Shown here in pieces: positions 10,448-18,215 of a stretch of 64,000 bases of DNA. Source of the stretch: Maniola hyperantus (Eukaryota; Arthropoda; Insecta; Lepidoptera; Nymphalidae); assembly GCF_902806685.2 (NCBI RefSeq), contig NC_048555.1, forward strand, positions 2,666,001 to 2,730,000, given 5' to 3'. Made by a program: the position numbers and the translations under genes. Positions within the stretch are counted from its first letter, which is position 1. Each line of letters begins with the position of its first letter. Under the pieces are notes generated by a model. The model worked only from the letters and a program-made list of their open reading frames with translations, did no database searches and was not told the DNA's origin.

Positions 10448-10675
10448 TTTTTATTTTTCATGTACCAAAATTTTAGTTACTATAAGTAAGTAATAAGTAA
10501 TAAAAAAAATTACATTGGAAATGCTTATCTATAAACCAAGATTACCCGAAATTAGGAGTTCAACATGTGATGACCTGGTGAATAAAACGATTTTACACTT
10601 ATGATTAAGATTTTTTTTAATTTGGACATTTATGACTTGCTGAATACAAAGTATGAACTCATCTCCAACCGAAAC

Positions 10676-10865
10676 AGCTTGAAATCCCGTGGGAACTCTT
10701 TCATTTTTCGGGATAAAAAGTAGTCTATTTTTCATAGACTACTTTTTGTTTAACTCTTAACTATATTCAAGCAAAAAATCACGCCGATCCGTTGCTCCGT
10801 TGCGGCGTGATTGAAGGACAAACCAACAAACAAGCACACTTTCGCTTTTATAATATGGGATTTGT
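10676..10865 (+). repeat. Family A1 tail
   Basis: 'aaatcccgtgggaactctt', 'ccgttgctccgttgcgg' and 'cactttcgcttttataata' define it. A local inverted repeat ('aaaaagtagtctat'/'atagactacttttt') sits inside. Confidence 0.8.
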
Positions 10866-11189
10866 GAAAGAAGGGAATATTGTCGTACCTGTACTCATCA
10901 TAAGTTACGTTATCAGTTAGCTATCACAATCAGCTGTGTATACCTACAGTTATTAAAAGTTGAAGTTAATTTTTTTTTCTATCATACCATTAATCACTTT
11001 ATTAATAATACCTTTTCTGAACGTTACTTCGCTACATTAATTTAAATTTTCCGAACATGAATAAGTGAAGCCATGCATTTTCCGTGAAAATCATCGAGTT
11101 ATATGCCTAGGTGAAGACATAGGAGCAACGCACTATGAAGAGATTTTTTTGCAGGCTTTCTCATCGGTGTTTTACATATACCTTGTGGA
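10866..11189. other. Unassigned AT-rich DNA
   Basis: No feature was recognised. Confidence 0.35.
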
Positions 11190-11412
11190 AGGCTACGGCC
11201 GCCGTGGCTAGTTGCCACCCTACCGACAAAGCCACGCCGCCAAGCGATTTAGCATTCCGGTACGATGCCGTGTTGAAACCAAAGGGGCATGAGTTTAATA
11301 AAAACTGCCATACACTTTCCACGTTAGCCCGCTTCCATCTTAGACTGCATCATCACTTACCACCAGGTGATATTGCAGTCATGGGCTAACTTGTATCTAA
11401 ATAAAAAAAAAA
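11190..11412 (+). mobile_element. Non-LTR retrotransposon 3' end (family N)
   Basis: 'ccaccctaccgacaaagcc', 'gcccgcttccatcttagac' and 'gggctaacttgtatctaaat' are followed by an A-run. It is about 80% similar by eye to 12600-12820. Confidence 0.8.
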
Positions 11413-11666
11413 TCTTTATACCAATTTCTAGCTTAGCTTTGAGGCGATGGTGATGGTTGAAGGATACCTGGTCAATTACCCAACATTACATTAACCACCA
11501 TTCTTCAGAGGTCCATTGAGGTAAACCTTATCAAGTGGGACTCTCATGGGACCATGTTAAGGCAGTAGCCAACTACAGACAGGACGCTGCAGTCCTTAGT
11601 TTCATGGGAGAAGAGGACTCATCGTATGAATTTCAATCGTGTATCAAAGAGCGCGGACGGGTTATA

Positions 11667-11810
11667 AAAAATTGGCCAAGTGCAAGTCAGACTCGCACAC
11701 GAAGGATTCCGTACCCACCATCGTATAAAGAAATAACACTTTACTATATGTATTTTGAAAATTTCATGGCGGTGATTTTGATAATCTTATTACATAAATA
11801 ATTTAAAAGA
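11667..11810 (+). repeat. Family B head fragment
   Basis: 'aattggccaagtgcaagtc' and 'acacgaaggattccgtac' mark the head. The rest has diverged. Confidence 0.65.
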
Positions 11811-12599
11811 TTTTTGATAGGGTTGAACCCCCAAAGGTCCCCTCTGGCTACGGCCATGCTTGTAAGCGAACGGGTATAGAAGTGACGCGAGCTACCGCTT
11901 ACTGCAGTTGTAGTGCGATAGCACAGACCGCCACCTATAGACGCCTAATAGGCGAACAGCCCCGCTCACCAAGCTTAGGCACTTGCTCAGCAAAAGTCGG
12001 CCCACGCCCGTTCGGTAACCTCATTCCGCACATTGTTTTGATTACGTGACTTTTAAGTCCACCAATCACAACAAAGCATGCTCCCCTGTCCCCCGCCAAC
12101 ATTTTACGATTTTGTTTCATGCAAAACCTTGTATATGCGTACTCTAGGAGTTGAATTCTCTGTGTGCGATAGGCACCGACGCGCGGCCTGTAGTGACGCG
12201 CCCTGCAGTGCAGCGCAACGCAGCTCAGGTGCGTTGGCACTGTAAAGGTAGTAAAGGCAGTAAACGCTCCGTAAAGCACCTCCGAATCGAGAGAGGCGAG
12301 AGAGCCGAGTTGCTTTTTTCGTAAAATGATACATTTATCCGCATGAATCTGTAAACATCGAACTGTATGTCCGAGGCAACAGAGGGCAGAATTTATAATG
12401 ACGATGGCAATATTAATATTTACATTCATTATTTTTTCATTACGAGAGAGCTTACATCGAATTTCATTCCTGATTTTATTGACTTTTAAATTAAGCATAC
12501 CTACTGTGTTTTATCGAATAATCGACTTCAAAATACTTTGAGTTACTAGTATTATTCAAACTGTCATTGTAACAATAATTATTATTAAGCGACCTCTGA
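11811..12599. other. Unassigned, GC-richer stretch with a 187-codon minus-strand ORF
   Basis: The minus ORF at 11935-12498 is the longest one outside the LTR element. It has no recognisable domain, mixes Cys/Arg-rich and Asn/Ile-rich parts, and overlaps another minus frame of 76 codons at 12104-12334. I do not call it a gene. Confidence 0.35.
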
Positions 12600-12820
12600 T
12601 CTGGTCTGGTGGGAGGTTTTGGCCGTGGGATAATTACCACCCTACCGGCAAAGCCGTGCCGCCAAGCGATTTGGCGTCCCGGTACGATGCCGTGTAGAAC
12701 CAAAAGATTTAATAAAAACTACTATACCCCTTCAAGGTTAGCCCGCTTCCATCTTAGACTGCATCATCACTTACCCTCTGGTGAGATTGGAGTCAAGGGC
12801 TAACTTGTATCTAAATAAAA
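12600..12820 (+). mobile_element. Non-LTR retrotransposon 3' end (family N)
   Basis: Same body as 11190-11412, ending 'taacttgtatctaaataaaa'. The A-tail runs straight into the family B copy at 12821, so one element probably landed in the other's tail. Confidence 0.82.
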
Positions 12821-13260
12821 AACCGGCCAAGTGCGAGTCAGGCTGCGCAACAAGGGTTCCGTACCACAGTCGTATTTTTTCGACGTTTTGCATGATAATT
12901 CAAAAACTATGATGCATAAAAATAAATAAAAATCTGTTTTAGAATGCACAGGTAAAGCCCTTTCATATGATACCCCACTTGATATAGTTATCTTACTTCG
13001 AAAGTTGAAAATAGCAATATTTCTTCATGACCACAATTTAATTTTTTTTGTGTGATGTAACCACAAATTGACGGTTTTCAGATTTTTCCCCTAATGCCAG
13101 CTATAAGACCTACCTACCGGCCAAATTTCATGATTCTAGGTCAACGGGAAGTACCCTGTAGGTTTCTTGACAGACCGACAGACAGACAGACAGACAGACA
13201 GACAACAAAGTGATCCTATAAGGGTTCCGTTTTTACTTTTGAGGTACGGAACCCTAAAAA
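12821..13260 (+). repeat. Family B, full length
   Basis: This is the reference copy: head 'aaccggccaagtgcgagtc', then 'agggttccgtaccacagtcg', 'tttcatatgataccccact', 'aggtcaacgggaagtaccc', a (CAGA)n tract and the closing 'gaggtacggaaccctaaaaa'. The short inverted ends GGTTCCGTA/TACGGAACC suggest a non-autonomous mobile element, but no clear target duplication is visible. Confidence 0.85.
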
Positions 13261-13787
13261 CATTACATTTGTGGAATTGTGGTCTCCCTACTCGAGTCGC
13301 TGCACAGCAAAATGATTGAACGGCATTATCGAGCGTAACCAGCCATTACTAATGATTAAAATTAATGTCGCCATCGATTTCCCGTGTAACAGACGATTTA
13401 ATGTCAGAGTAAAAACTAATCTAGCTTGCTTGCTACTAATCTATGCGTAATTATAAAGGGTTGCGTGTTTATGTGAAAAGTTTTAATCGTGTGTTTTTGT
13501 TAGATTTAGATACAAGAATGTCATCTGGTGACAGAATGTCATCTGATGGCTCATTTTTTGCGCAACGGATCAGCCTGGCTGTCCAGCGCGGAAATGCAGC
13601 CAGTATTCTTGGCACCATTCCACGCAGGCATGATTTTTATAGTAATTAGATAAGGCTAAAACTTAAAGCTATTAAGTTTTATTGTAATATTTTCATTAAA
13701 AAAAAAGATTTACCTACCCAAAAAAAATGAATGCTAAAACTGTGTAAGTATCTACAAGTAATTTAAATAAAATACAATTAATATTAC
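13261..13787. other. Unassigned DNA with a low-copy dispersed motif
   Basis: 13290-13395 ('gtcgctgcacagcaaaatg', 'gattgaacggcattatc') resembles 18595-18655, 19612-19705 and 22495-22580. Otherwise nothing was recognised. Confidence 0.4.
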
Positions 13788-13926
13788 AGCTGTGATAGCC
13801 TAGTGGTTAGGACGTCCGCCTTCTAATCGGAGGTCGGGAGTTCGATCCTGGGCACGTACCTCTAACTGTCGGAGTTATGTGCGCTTTTAAGTTATTACTA
13901 AATATCACTTGCTTTAACGGTGAAGG
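13788..13926 (+). mobile_element. tRNA-derived SINE (family C), 5' half, interrupted
   Basis: The tRNA-like head has box A at about 13792-13806 ('tgatagcctagtggt') and box B at 13838-13848 ('gagttcgatcc'). The body ends at 'ctttaacggtgaagg', where the LTR element begins. The other half resumes at 18220. The family is transcribed by RNA polymerase III in other genomes; this copy is now split. Confidence 0.9.
13923..13926. repeat. Target-site duplication AAGG, left copy
   Basis: AAGG here and at 18216-18219 brackets the LTR element. Four-base duplications are usual for Ty3/gypsy-type integrases. Confidence 0.88.
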
Positions 13927-14072
13927 TGTGACAAGGTGTCACAAACAGTCAGCTGCCCGCGCGCCGAGTACGCGCGGAAGCATCTCGAATGTTCCACGAC
14001 CGAACACACCACCGACCTCCGCCGATCTCCGCCGAGCGATCACACCACCGAGTAGGCCACGCCCCCCCAGAC

Positions 14073-14080
14073 TATAAATA
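14073..14080 (+). promoter_or_regulatory. LTR TATA box
   Basis: TATAAATA lies upstream of 'gagttcacgacagtctc'. Transcription should begin about 30 bp downstream, near 14100-14106, just before the first strand of the R-region hairpin. The same box is at 17754-17761 in the 3' LTR. Confidence 0.8.
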
Positions 14081-14105
14081 GGGCAACGTCCACGAGTTCA
14101 CGACA

Positions 14106-14179
14106 GTCTCTCGGCGCCTTCGCCCACTACGGCCGGTGTGATTGCTCGCTGCTCGGCCAGGGTGAAGAGGTTGGGAGAC
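14106..14179 (+). ncRNA. R-region two-stem RNA hairpin (5' LTR)
   Basis: The outer stem is 14106-14112 (GTCTCTC) with 14173-14179 (GGGAGAC). The inner stem is 14118-14125 (CTTCGCCC) with 14160-14167 (GGGTGAAG), each with one G-U pair. A third GGCC/GGCC pair is at 14131-14134 and 14155-14158. The loop carries GGTGTGATTGCTCGCTGCTCG, split here as GGTGTGATT and CTCGCTGCTCG. The loop is shared with the four leader hairpins, although the stem sequences are entirely different. The predicted start site places this structure at the RNA 5' end. Confidence 0.75.
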
Positions 14180-14310
14180 ACCGGTAGCCTTCAGCCTGCC
14201 GGTAGCAGCTACCGTCCGTTCCCCCCGTGCGTCTCGCTCCCCTCCGCCGTCCGTGACGCGATCCGCGTTATATACCTGCCGCCGGTACCCGCGTACCGAT
14301 ATCCGCGTTT

Positions 14311-14316
14311 AATAAA
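14311..14316 (+). terminator. Candidate poly-A signal 1 in 5' LTR
   Basis: AATAAA follows 'ccgcgttt'. A second AATAAA at 14404-14409 is followed by GT-rich 'tatgtttgtgtgcg' and is the better candidate. The equivalents in the 3' LTR are about 17992 and 18085. Confidence 0.55.
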
Positions 14317-14403
14317 TCTTCCCGCCGTATCTAGAATTGTAGCCTAATATAAGCGGTCATGTAGATTAACTTTTCTGTAAGGTAACTTTAATAATTAGAA
14401 GTG

Positions 14404-14409
14404 AATAAA
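14404..14409 (+). terminator. Candidate poly-A signal 2 in LTR
   Basis: AATAAA with a GT-rich stretch 8-20 bp downstream. If this one is used, R is about 320 nt long and includes the hairpin. Confidence 0.6.
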
Positions 14410-14535
14410 TGATTATGTTTGTGTGCGATTCGTGTTTGCTTTAAAGATCTCCCGATCAGTCGAAGTCAGGTATAATTCCTATCTCATGTACGTAGTAAGG
14501 ACGTTGCCAACATCAACCTCCTTGCTACGTTACAT

Positions 14536-14546
14536 TGGCGCCCACG
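14536..14546 (+). other. Primer-binding site, tRNA-Lys-like
   Basis: TGGCGCCCACG begins one base after the LTR. TGGCGCCCA is the complement of the CCA end of a lysine-type tRNA, as used by many LTR elements. The match weakens after about 9-11 bases. Confidence 0.75.
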
Positions 14547-14666
14547 TAAATAACCCACCGTCCGGGTTCCGCGCCGCGTCCGTTAAAAAAAAAAAAAAAA
14601 AATCCGTACCGAAGACATAGGGAACCTGACAATTTCGTTACACCCGTATATTTTTTCGAAATATTA
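14547..14666 (+). other. Leader before the hairpin array
   Basis: It includes an 18-base A-run at 14585-14602 and no long ORF. Confidence 0.5.
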
Positions 14667-14730
14667 CAGATACAAACCCTCACAGGCGGTGTGATTACCC
14701 TCGCTGCTCGCATGTGAGAGTGAATATCTG
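14667..14730 (+). ncRNA. Leader RNA hairpin, copy 1
   Basis: Outer stem 14667-14672 (CAGATA) with 14725-14730 (TATCTG); inner stem 14679-14684 (CTCACA) with 14713-14718 (TGTGAG). The loop has GGTGTGATTACC and CTCGCTGCTCG. Confidence 0.8.
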
Positions 14731-14780
14731 ACCCGCGTGTAACTTACACAAAGACAAGATCGTATTTTTACGAAATATTA

Positions 14781-14844
14781 CAGATACAAACCCTCACAGG
14801 CGGTGTGATTACCCTCGCTGCTCGCATGTGAGAGTGAATATCTG
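14781..14844 (+). ncRNA. Leader RNA hairpin, copy 2
   Basis: It is identical in stems and loop to copy 1 and lies 114 bp downstream. Outer pairs: 14781-14786 and 14839-14844; inner pairs: 14793-14798 and 14827-14832. Confidence 0.8.
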
Positions 14845-14895
14845 ACCCGCGTGTAACTTACACAAAGACAAGATCGTATTTACACGAAATAAAGA

Positions 14896-14959
14896 CGGAT
14901 ACAAACCCTCACATTCGGTGTGATTACCCTCGCTGCGCGAAGGTGAGAGTGCGTATCCG
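14896..14959 (+). ncRNA. Leader RNA hairpin, copy 3 (covarying outer stem)
   Basis: The outer stem is 14896-14902 (CGGATAC) with 14953-14959 (GTATCCG). Relative to copy 1, one A-U pair has become G-C by changes on both strands, and the stem gains a seventh pair. The inner stem is 14908-14912 with 14943-14947 (CTCAC/GTGAG). Confidence 0.8.
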
Positions 14960-15004
14960 AACCGCGTTTAATAAGAGACACACCCGCGGTGTTGAAAAAT
15001 AAAA

Positions 15005-15071
15005 CAGATACAAGTTCTCGCAGATAAGTCGGTGCGATTACCCTCGTGTCGACTGCGAGTGCAAATATCTG
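15005..15071 (+). ncRNA. Leader RNA hairpin, copy 4 (covarying inner stem)
   Basis: The outer stem is 15005-15010 with 15066-15071 (CAGATA/TATCTG). The inner stem is 15017-15023 with 15053-15059 (CTCGCAG/CTGCGAG), again an A-U to G-C swap on both strands plus an added G-C pair. The loop has GGTGCGATTACCCTCG. Confidence 0.8.
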
Positions 15072-15578
15072 ACCCGTCTGTATCTAAGAAAACTTGAAGT
15101 ACACGTATAAAGAACAACGTGAAATAGATGCTAAGTCAGCTACTAAGCCAAAGGATAAACATCTCATCGTCACAACAAAATACAAAGTACACTCTAAATA
15201 GACAGACAATAACCGAAACACGATCTTACGAAACAGACCAGAGGGGAACGCATAAAAACCAAAGTTACCGTACCGTACTCACCAAAATAAATTTTACCGT
15301 ACCGTAGTACGTAACAGTCGTAACCGTCTATCTGAAAGGGGGACAATAGACGCGACGATCCGATACTAATACGACACCGATACGACACGTTCGTTCCGAT
15401 ACCGATCCGATAGAAAACCAGACTTAAGTCGCAATCCTACATCGAAGCATTTTGACTAAGGACTTAGAAACGCGACAATCTGTGAATCCGTTCGGCAGAA
15501 ATCAAAAAATCCGTTTAAAACTCAATTCGAAAAATCCGATTATCCGACCGAAAAAGCAAAAATTGTAAGTACTGCATC
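15072..15578 (+). other. 3' part of leader
   Basis: About 500 bp before gag, with short direct repeats such as 'taccgtaccgta' (around 15267 and 15297) and 'gataccgat'. 15226-15239 ('agaccagaggggaa') matches the TIR of the MITE at 7827-8012 over 14 bases. Confidence 0.5.
15565..15570 (+). promoter_or_regulatory. Candidate splice donor before gag
   Basis: GTAAGT is a consensus 5' splice site nine bases upstream of the gag ATG. With the acceptor-like sites at 17533-17534 and 17579-17580 it could remove the whole gag-pro region. Confidence 0.4.
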
Positions 15579-16385
15579 ATGAGCAACGAAAATTATTTGA
15601 AAGAATTTGACAAGGCCGTAACCCGATGGAATATACAATTCGACACAACCGGGGATGCTGTAGAGTTCCTCGAAAGAATCGAAGAACTCACCGAAACATT
15701 AGGAGTTGATAGAAACAAGATCATACACCTAATACCTAGATGCTTAAGTGGAAGAGCTTCTCTATGGTACCGAAATAATAAGCTAGACTGGAAAAGCTGG
15801 AAAGATTTTACAGACAATTTCAAATTATATTATTTTCCGAGAGATTACGAGAGAAACCTGCTGGAAACCATAATAAATAGAAGACAAAAACACCGAGAAA
15901 ATTTTATAGAATACTTGACCGACCTGAAAACCTTAATGAGGCGATATGGAAAAATGAAACCAGCCGATCAGTTAGATAGAATCTACGACAACATGAACCC
16001 AAATTATAAATTGTATACAAAAAGTAAAGACTTCAGCACACTGAGGGAACTGGTCGAACTAGCAACTGAATACGAGAAAATTACTTCAAACCAAGATAAG
16101 TACAACTCACTCGACAGACCGATGTCCGATCATGGAGACAGTGAAATCCAATTAAGCCTAATCGAAATAACTTCCGAAACCCCAAAAGTTATAGAACCCA
16201 GAGCCGAAAAAAGATTAATATACCCGAATTACGACCCACAAGCCTGCTGCTGGAAATGTGGCAAGAAAAATCACAGATCTCAAGAGTGCAGAGGCAAACA
16301 AATTATTTTCTGCAGTCAGTGTGGGCTACTGGGGAAGTTAACACGGAATTGCTGTAAGAAAACCGGGGATACGAGCAAAACATAA
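15579..16385 (+). CDS. gag: Gag polyprotein of LTR retrotransposon
   Basis: A 268-residue Gag that would form the particle and bind element RNA in the cytoplasm. Residues about 25-170 look like the capsid-type retrotransposon Gag region, with the W/F-rich segment at 63-85 ('WYRNNKLDWKSWKDF') and a basic helix at 100-125. Residues 224-237 form a canonical zinc knuckle (C224, C227, H232, C237). A second knuckle at 245-258 keeps C245, C248 and C258 but has K253 where His belongs, so zinc binding there is doubtful. The first ATG after the leader was taken as the start. The frame ends in TAA (16383-16385) and stays open afterwards into the protease. Codon use is A-rich, as in the rest of the element. 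Gag is shorter than many Ty3/gypsy Gags. Confidence 0.92.
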   Translation: MSNENYLKEFDKAVTRWNIQFDTTGDAVEFLERIEELTETLGVDRNKIIHLIPRCLSGRASLWYRNNKLDWKSWKDFTDNFKLYYFPRDYERNLLETIINRRQKHRENFIEYLTDLKTLMRRYGKMKPADQLDRIYDNMNPNYKLYTKSKDFSTLRELVELATEYEKITSNQDKYNSLDRPMSDHGDSEIQLSLIEITSETPKVIEPRAEKRLIYPNYDPQACCWKCGKKNHRSQECRGKQIIFCSQCGLLGKLTRNCCKKTGDTSKT

Positions 16386-17210
16386 CTAGAAGCATACACG
16401 GCGAACACCCAGGGTAATGGGGACAACAGAATGTTTGTCAACGCCAAAATATATGGAAAAACGTTTAGAGCACTAGTAGATACAGGCTCAACGAAAACGT
16501 TCATAAACAAAGAAATTATGGACCGAATTAAGGGAAAGGTAAAAGGGATAACGGAAAAACAAAACAGAATAAGATTAGCTGATGGATCTGAAATAAAAAC
16601 CGATAAGGTAATCAATATTGAACTGGAAGTAAATGGACAAAACTTGATACATGAAGTCAACTATCTACCATCGACAACAGCGATGATTATAGGAATGGAC
16701 CTTTTACACAGACTAGGACTCACCATAGTGTGGAAAAAACCTCTACGTGACAACCCTAGGACACAAAAACCAGCGGTTCAAAATAAAGCGATCCGACTAC
16801 CCGAACAACAAATAAAATGTCAAACCGTCCGTACCGTAAAATCCGAAAACTCCGAGAAAATAAATTCAAGCTCGCATGGCTTGAAACCGATAAAAATAAT
16901 CCAGCAAATACGTAATACTACAAATACGTATAGACAAGAAAACATAAATAACTCCGTAGTTAAGAGTCAAATCCGGGAGAAATCAAATATTCCGCATAAT
17001 CAAAAAATAGGTTTAAATTATAATTGGAGGGAACATCGACAAAACTATATTAATAAATGTACCGACCAGAACCGATACACCGGAAACCCTTCCGACCGAT
17101 CTTTTCAGAAGTTCCGTATACACCGTAAATGTAAAAGACTACTAGGTACTTCGGCACAACAGCGAACAAGTATACCTGCAATAACAACCGGATTTCAACA
17201 TCGAACATAG
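16386..17210 (+). CDS. pro: Retropepsin-like aspartic protease (Pro), in frame with Gag
   Basis: The frame opens right after the gag TAA, with a first ATG at 16431 that gives 259 residues. Counting from that Met, V16-D17-T18-G19-S20 is the catalytic aspartate motif, flanked by 'RALVDTGS' and 'FINKE'. The partner motif I86-I87-G88-M89-D90 precedes 'LLHRLGL', as in retropepsins, which act as homodimers to cut Gag. From about residue 105 the protein becomes Lys/Asn/Gln-rich with no recognisable domain; it ends at TAG (17208-17210). It could be made by readthrough of the gag stop, which is followed by CTAG, or by re-initiation at 16431. No frameshift site is needed because both parts share a frame. 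Absence of reverse transcriptase after the protease is the main oddity. Confidence 0.88.
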   Translation, partial: LEAYTANTQGNGDNRMFVNAKIYGKTFRALVDTGSTKTFINKEIMDRIKGKVKGITEKQNRIRLADGSEIKTDKVINIELEVNGQNLIHEVNYLPSTTAMIIGMDLLHRLGLTIVWKKPLRDNPRTQKPAVQNKAIRLPEQQIKCQTVRTVKSENSEKINSSSHGLKPIKIIQQIRNTTNTYRQENINNSVVKSQIREKSNIPHNQKIGLNYNWREHRQNYINKCTDQNRYTGNPSDRSFQKFRIHRKCKRLLGTSAQQRTSIPAITTGFQHRT

Positions 17211-17594
17211 ATAATGATGTCAGTATAGCATAGATACGACATTATCCGATACCGAACGATGGCAAGGAATCGAACCGAATATGGAACTAGCATATTAAAA
17301 TTAGACTAGACATGAACAATCACGTCAAACAAAAGGGTAAAATAGAATAAAGCCGGCTAAAGAAATATGAAGAAGAAGGGAAAACCCGAATAAATATTAA
17401 ACCGGAAAAATGAAAGAAGCACATCTAGTAGATTTTAATATCAATGACCGAAAACATGGACAGAGTGTCCACGAGCAATAAAAAGAAAAGAGGGACAGAC
17501 TACCCTCATAAAAGAAGATTTTTTTTTCTTTCAGAGTTTTTTCCGTTTCCTTGTTAATCCAGTGATTTTTCCCCTTACAGGAAAAAATCTTCCA
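17211..17594 (+). other. Non-coding tail of LTR element
   Basis: About 380 bp, A-rich, with stops in all plus frames. Two pyrimidine tracts end in CAG/ACAG (17533-17534 and 17579-17580). GAAGATTTTTT (17514-17524) and AAAAAATCTTC (17582-17592) can pair, looping out the acceptor-like region. Confidence 0.6.
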
Positions 17595-17608
17595 GCGGAG
17601 GAGGGGAG
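17595..17608 (+). other. Polypurine tract
   Basis: GCGGAGGAGGGGAG directly abuts the 3' LTR and is the expected primer for plus-strand DNA synthesis. Confidence 0.82.
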
Positions 17609-18215
17609 TGTGACAAGGTGTCACAAACAGTCAGCTGCCCGCGCGCCGAGTACGCGCGGAAGCATCTCGAATGTTCCACGACCGAACACACCACCGACCT
17701 CCGCCGATCTCCGCCGAGCGATCACACCACCGAGTAGGCCACGCCCCCCAGACTATAAATAGGGCAACGTCCACGAGTTCACGACAGTCTCTCGGCGCCT
17801 TCGCCCACTACGGCCGGTGTGATTACTCGCTGCTCGGCCAGGGTGAAGAGGTTGGGAGACACCGGTAGCCTTCAGCCTGCCGGTAGCAGCTACCGTCCGT
17901 TCCCCCCGCGCGTCTCGCTCCCCTCCGCCGTCCGCGACGCGATCCGCGTTATATACCTGCCGCCGGTACCCGCGTACCGATATCCGCGTTTAATAAATCT
18001 TCCCGCCGTATCTAGAATTGTAGCCTAATATAAGCGGTCATGTAGATTAACTTTTCTGTAAGGTAACTTTAATAATTAGAAGTGAATAAATGATTATGTT
18101 TGTGTGCGATTCGTGTTTGCTTTAAAGATCTCCCGATCAGTCGAAGTCAGGTATAATTCCTATCTCATGTACGTAGTAAGGACGTTGCCAACATCAACCT
18201 CCTTGCTACGTTACA
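17609..18215 (+). repeat. 3' LTR (607 bp)
   Basis: Same boundaries as the 5' LTR. TATA box at 17754-17761 and R hairpin at 17787-17860. A17825 makes its hairpin loop GATTACTC, closer to the leader loops (GATTACCC) than the 5' LTR copy. Confidence 0.95.

Larger units (their letters stand above)
13927..14534 (+). repeat. 5' LTR (608 bp)
   Basis: It starts TGTGACAAGG and ends GTTACA. The first 18 bp contain a small inverted repeat (TGTGAC/GTCACA). The first 145 bp (U3) are CpG-rich. Differences from the 3' LTR are an extra C in the C-run at about 14062-14068, G14144 versus A, T14228 versus C, and T14254 versus C. Two of the three substitutions are CpG losses in this copy. Confidence 0.95.
13927..18215 (+). 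mobile_element. LTR retrotransposon encoding only Gag and protease (Ty3/gypsy-like)
   Basis: The 4289-bp element has near-identical TG...CA LTRs, an AAGG target duplication, a primer-binding site, a polypurine tract, a long structured leader and a gag-pro region in one frame. No YxDD reverse-transcriptase box, RNase H or integrase motif was found in the roughly 400 bp after the protease or in other frames. The 4-bp duplication, a Gag with zinc knuckles and a DTG protease fit Ty3/gypsy. The LTRs differ by three transitions and one C-run indel, so insertion is recent. It probably moves with enzymes supplied in trans by a full-length relative. Confidence 0.93.

Noticed and set aside
11935..12498. 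187-codon minus-strand ORF, the longest outside the LTR element
   Set aside because: No recognisable domain, mixed composition, an overlapping 76-codon ORF in another frame on the same strand, and repeat-rich surroundings. Without homology or transcripts it is not supported as a gene.
14585..14602. 18-base A-run as the tail of a processed retrocopy
   Set aside because: It lies between the primer-binding site and leader hairpins of an intact LTR element and has no upstream retrocopy.
14667..15071. Leader repeats as a CRISPR array
   Set aside because: Only four units with 109-115 bp period, a conserved hairpin rather than repeat-spacer pattern, and a eukaryotic retrotransposon context.
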